Origin: Bradyrhizobium diazoefficiens
GTDB taxonomy: Bacteria > Pseudomonadota > Alphaproteobacteria > Rhizobiales > Xanthobacteraceae
Assembly (NCBI RefSeq): GCF_016616425.1
Contig: NZ_CP067101.1
Coordinates: 4,588,001-4,652,000 of the forward strand
Direction of reading: 5' to 3'
Length of the DNA: 64,000 nt
The notes below the pieces were generated by a model. The model was not told the DNA's origin. It saw only the letters and a program-made list of their open reading frames with translations, and searched no databases. Numbering within the stretch: position 1 is the first letter of the stretch; the number at the start of each line of letters is the position of its first letter. Of this stretch, positions 60,980 to 64,000 are shown piece after piece. A program made the translations under genes and the position numbers.

Positions 60980-61330
60980 CGTCCCGGACCAGGCCGTGAA
61001 TGAAGCCCGGCTTGCCGACCGCCGCGGGCGACAGGATGAAGGGATAGAGGTCGCGCAGGCCCATGGCGCGGTTGACGCCGTTCGTGGGGAGGTGAAGGGC
61101 AGCCATGCGTTGACCAGCGCCTCGACGTCCCTTGCTCCGCAGGGGTTGAAACCGATGCGTGCCGTCAACTCTCCGTCGCGGTCGACCTTGGGGCGCACCT
61201 CCATGCCGAGCGCGCCGGCCATCTCCAGAGCATGCACGATGTGGAGATAGTGCGCCCAGGTCTCGGCGAAGTTTTCCCAGGGATGCGTCGCAGCCCGCCC
61301 GGCGGGCGCCTTTTCCTGCACAGTCTGTCT
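60980..61330 (-). pseudogene. Decayed zinc-binding metallopeptidase-like gene (C-terminal remnant)
   Basis: On the minus strand from about 61330 the frame reads HPWENFAETWAHYLHIVHAL and then NPCGARDVEALVNAWLPFTS. Near 61090 it shifts frame and continues NGVNRAMGLRDLYPFILSP and KPGFIHGLVRDV. This is the end of the DUF2248 / putative zinc metallopeptidase family. The N-terminal half with its zinc motif is missing and there is at least one frameshift, so it is a pseudogene. The second kinase begins just beyond its truncated 5' end. Confidence 0.7.
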
Positions 61331-61388
61331 AAGAGATGGCCATCGCGCCCGGTCTGTGTGAATATCGGCCCGGCACGTGCGCACCCGC

Positions 61389-63854
61389 ATGACAACGGCC
61401 GACGCCTTGAACGATCCCTTGCCCGAGACCATCGCCGCCGAAAGGCTGCGCCAGCACCTCGAAGACATCGCGCGCGAGCGCGACAATGCCTATCGTGCGC
61501 TCCAGGAGCGCGAGGCCGAGTTGGCGCGCATCCAGCGCATCGCAAGGATCGGCGGGCTCGAGATCGACTTCCGCAATGGCGTCAAGAACCGCCGTTCGCC
61601 TGAATATCTGCTGGTGCACGGCCTGCCTCCTGAAGCAACCGGCGAAAGCTACGAGGATTGGATCGCCAGGATCCATCCCGAGGACCGCCAGCGGACGGTC
61701 GAGCACCTCTTCGACACCCTGAAGAGCGAGAGCTGCGACTATTCCGACGAATACCGCATCATACGGTCGAACGACCGCGAGACGCGCTGGATCCGCGTGG
61801 TCGGCAAGATCGAACGGGGGCCGGATGGCCGCGCGCTCCGGCTCGTTGGCGCCGACTTCGACATCACCGACCAGATGCTCGCGCGCGAAACCCTGCGCGA
61901 GAGCGAGGAGCGCTTCCGGCTCATCGCAGACAGCGCGCCGGTGCCGATCTGGGTGACCAAGCTCGATCGCAGGCGTTCCTTCGCCAACCAGGCTTATGTC
62001 GACTTCGTCGGCCTGCCCTACGACCAGGCCATCGACTTCGACTGGCGCAAGGTGCTGCATCCGGACGACCTGCCGCACGTGCTCCAGCAATCCGTCCAGG
62101 GTGAAGCGTCGCTCAAACCGTTCGTGCTGGAAGCGCGTTACAAGAACGCCAGCGGCGAATGGCGCTGGCTGCGCTCGGCATCGCGGCCGCGTTGGGATCC
62201 GACCGGCAAGCATATCGGCTTCATCGGCGTCGCCCACGACATCACCGTCGCCAAGCAGGCCGAAATCGAGCTGCGGCAGCTCAATGAGACGCTGGAGGAG
62301 CGCATCGCCGAGCGCACCGCCGCGCTCGAATCCAACGAGGCCCGGCTTCGCGCGATCCTCGAGACCAGCAACCAATATCAGGGACTGGTCAATCTCAGCG
62401 GCGAGCTGCTCTACGCCAACAAGACTGTGCTCGACGGCATCAAGGCGCGCTCTTCGGATGTGATCGGAAAGCTGCTATGGGACACGCCCTGGTTCAGCGC
62501 GACGGAAGGCATGAGCGCGCTGGTGCATGAGGCCTTCCACACCGTGCTCAAGGGTGAAGCCGTGCGGCTTGAGATGCGCCTGCGCCTTCCCGTCGGCGAG
62601 CGCGATTTCGACTTCAGCATGCGCCCGGTGCTCGACCGCCACGGCAACATCACCGGCGCCGTGCCCGAGGCGGTCGACATCACCGAGCGCCGCCGCGGCG
62701 AGGAAGCATTGCGGCAGTCGCAGAAGATGGAGGCGATCGGCCAGCTCACCGGCGGCGTCGCCCACGACTTCAACAATCTCCTGACCATCATCCGCTCGGC
62801 GACCGATTTCCTGCGCCGCCGCGAGTTGCCGGACGAGCGTCGCCGCCGCTATGTCGATGCCATCTCCGAGACGGTCGAGCGCGCCTCCAAGCTGACCGCT
62901 CAGCTTCTGGCGTTCGCGCGCCGTCAGCCACTGAAACCCCAGATTTTCAACGTCGGCAGCCAGGTCGAGGGCGTGGCACAGCTGGTCCGGCCGCTGGTCG
63001 GCGACCGTATCGAGATCACGGTGGATATCCACGATGCGGACTGCTTTACCGTCGCCGACATCGCCCAGTTCGAGACCGCGCTGATCAACCTCGCCATCAA
63101 CGCCCGAGACGCCATGGAAGGCGAAGGCCGCCTCATCATCGCCGTGCACAAGGTCTCCGGGATTCCCGGCCTGCGCGCGCAATCGGCGCGCAGCGGCGAC
63201 TACGTCGCCATCTCCGTCACCGATACCGGCAGCGGCATCGCGCCGGAGCATCTCGACTCGATCTTCGAGCCGTTCTTCACCACCAAGGAGGTCGGCAAAG
63301 GCACCGGCCTCGGCCTCAGCCAGGCCTTTGGTTTCGCAAAGCAGTCCGAGGGTGACGTGGCGGTGACCAGCACCCGGGGCAAAGGTGCGACCTTCACCAT
63401 CTACCTGCCGCAGGTGCAGAGTCCCGCCGTAAGCAACGAAGCCGCGGCACGCATCAGCGAGGCCGCGACCACCGGCCGCGGTTATCGCGTGCTCGTGGTC
63501 GAGGACAATGACGATGTCGGCCAGTTCTCGACCGAGCTCCTGGAAGACCTCGGCTATCTCGTCCGCCGCGTCGCCAACGCCAATGCGGCGCTGGCGATCC
63601 TCGGCGAGAACGAATTCGCCGTCGACCTGGTGTTCTCCGACGTCATTATGCCCGGCATGAACGGCGTCGAGCTCGCCGGCATCGTCCGCGAGCGCTATCC
63701 GGGCCTGCCCGTGGTGCTCACCTCTGGCTACAGCACCGTGCTCGCCGAAAATGCCCATCGCGGTTTCGAATTGATTCAGAAGCCGTATTCCGTGGAATCG
63801 CTGTCGCGGATTCTGCGGAAGGCGATCACGGAGAAGCTGTCAGTGGCGCGGTGA
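61389..63854 (+). CDS. Multi-PAS hybrid histidine kinase with receiver
   Basis: 821 residues from the ATG at 61389 (a GTG 12 nt upstream is possible). A coiled N-terminus is followed by three PAS domains, about 45-165, 175-290 and 325-435. HisKA follows with H459 in [11 protein letters not shown], then HATPase with LAINARDAM, DTGSGIAPE and [11 protein letters not shown]. The C-terminal receiver (VLVVEDNDDVGQF; phospho-Asp in LVFSDVIMPG) completes it. It is soluble, and close in kinase core to the hybrid kinase at 54311. Signal unknown. Confidence 0.92.
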   Translation: MTTADALNDPLPETIAAERLRQHLEDIARERDNAYRALQEREAELARIQRIARIGGLEIDFRNGVKNRRSPEYLLVHGLPPEATGESYEDWIARIHPEDRQRTVEHLFDTLKSESCDYSDEYRIIRSNDRETRWIRVVGKIERGPDGRALRLVGADFDITDQMLARETLRESEERFRLIADSAPVPIWVTKLDRRRSFANQAYVDFVGLPYDQAIDFDWRKVLHPDDLPHVLQQSVQGEASLKPFVLEARYKNASGEWRWLRSASRPRWDPTGKHIGFIGVAHDITVAKQAEIELRQLNETLEERIAERTAALESNEARLRAILETSNQYQGLVNLSGELLYANKTVLDGIKARSSDVIGKLLWDTPWFSATEGMSALVHEAFHTVLKGEAVRLEMRLRLPVGERDFDFSMRPVLDRHGNITGAVPEAVDITERRRGEEALRQSQKMEAIGQLTGGVAHDFNNLLTIIRSATDFLRRRELPDERRRRYVDAISETVERASKLTAQLLAFARRQPLKPQIFNVGSQVEGVAQLVRPLVGDRIEITVDIHDADCFTVADIAQFETALINLAINARDAMEGEGRLIIAVHKVSGIPGLRAQSARSGDYVAISVTDTGSGIAPEHLDSIFEPFFTTKEVGKGTGLGLSQAFGFAKQSEGDVAVTSTRGKGATFTIYLPQVQSPAVSNEAAARISEAATTGRGYRVLVVEDNDDVGQFSTELLEDLGYLVRRVANANAALAILGENEFAVDLVFSDVIMPGMNGVELAGIVRERYPGLPVVLTSGYSTVLAENAHRGFELIQKPYSVESLSRILRKAITEKLSVAR

Positions 63855-63875
63855 GTGCGGGCCACAAACAACATC

Positions 63876-63955
63876 GTCGTCCCGGACAAGCGCAGCGAAG
63901 CAGAGCGTGGATCCGGGGATCCATAGCCACGGGATTGTGTTTGAGGAAGGACGAC
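63876..63955. repeat. Intergenic palindromic repeat after the second kinase
   Basis: GTCGTCC at 63876-63882 and GGACGAC at 63949-63955 form outer arms of an 80-bp element. The inside has CGCAGCGAAGC and GGATCC-GG-GGATCC. Very similar stretches (CGTCGTCCCGGACAAGCGCAGCG type) are abundant between genes in Bradyrhizobium as I recall. It begins 22 nt after the kinase stop and could act as a terminator. Confidence 0.5.
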
Positions 63956-64000
63956 GACCAGCGTGCCTCAGGAGAGATTCTGCGGTATGGCCCTCGGATC

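Noticed and set aside
62475..63758. 427-residue minus-strand ORF over the second kinase
   Set aside because: Antisense shadow of the HisKA/HATPase/receiver region.

Overview
The window reads as an alphaproteobacterial chromosome of the Bradyrhizobium/Rhodopseudomonas type. The grounds are high GC with matching codon use, an isolated FliN-like gene next to lipB, a PccA-type carboxylase beside an ICL/PEPM-family gene, an EcfG-like promoter (GGAAC-N16-CGTT) and Bradyrhizobium-like intergenic palindromes. The genus is inferred from memory of such genomes, not from a search.

Positions 1-20824 (minus strand) are one giant open frame that runs off the left edge: at least 6,941 residues of a secreted repeat protein. 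It starts with an LEPR-XLL type N-terminal motif, continues through thousands of residues of adhesin-like Ala/Val/Ser/Asp repeats, then Calx-beta-like segments, and ends in the window in RTX-type calcium-binding nonapeptides. All the long plus-strand ORFs over it are antisense shadows. Divergent from it is a small HlyD/RND-type periplasmic adaptor (21321-22139), followed by a scar zone with a tyrosine-integrase tail and other gene debris (22140-23117).

Positions 23118-40124 hold a secreted type I phosphodiesterase/phosphatase and an almost complete type II secretion system. A minus-strand operon runs gspE-F-G-H-I-J-K-L-M and a GspC/N-like gene, with several ATGA overlaps. A convergent prepilin peptidase lies at its end and a divergent lipoprotein secretin gspD at its head. 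gspD is followed by a Sel1-repeat protein and a fused MFS/spermidine-synthase-like membrane protein.

Positions 40147-49179 hold a 2OG-Fe(II) oxygenase-like gene, a small secreted protein, and a secreted PHP/DUF3604-like protein. Divergent from the last is a tightly coupled set: parvulin-like PpiC, three HupE/UreJ-type membrane proteins and a TonB-dependent receptor. This looks like an uptake system, perhaps for a metal, and is the best candidate here for an under-described system.

Positions 49180-64000 are ordinary chromosome: two small hypothetical genes, tRNA-Leu(GAG), a fliN-like gene divergent from lipB with abutting starts, a stand-alone DnaB-like ATPase, a tautomerase/LysR divergent pair and a hybrid histidine kinase behind an EcfG-like promoter. 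An IS5-like element sits 7 bp after the kinase stop. Then come acylphosphatase, an oxaloacetate-decarboxylase-like enzyme, the PccA-type biotin carboxylase, a decayed zinc-metallopeptidase pseudogene and a second hybrid histidine kinase.
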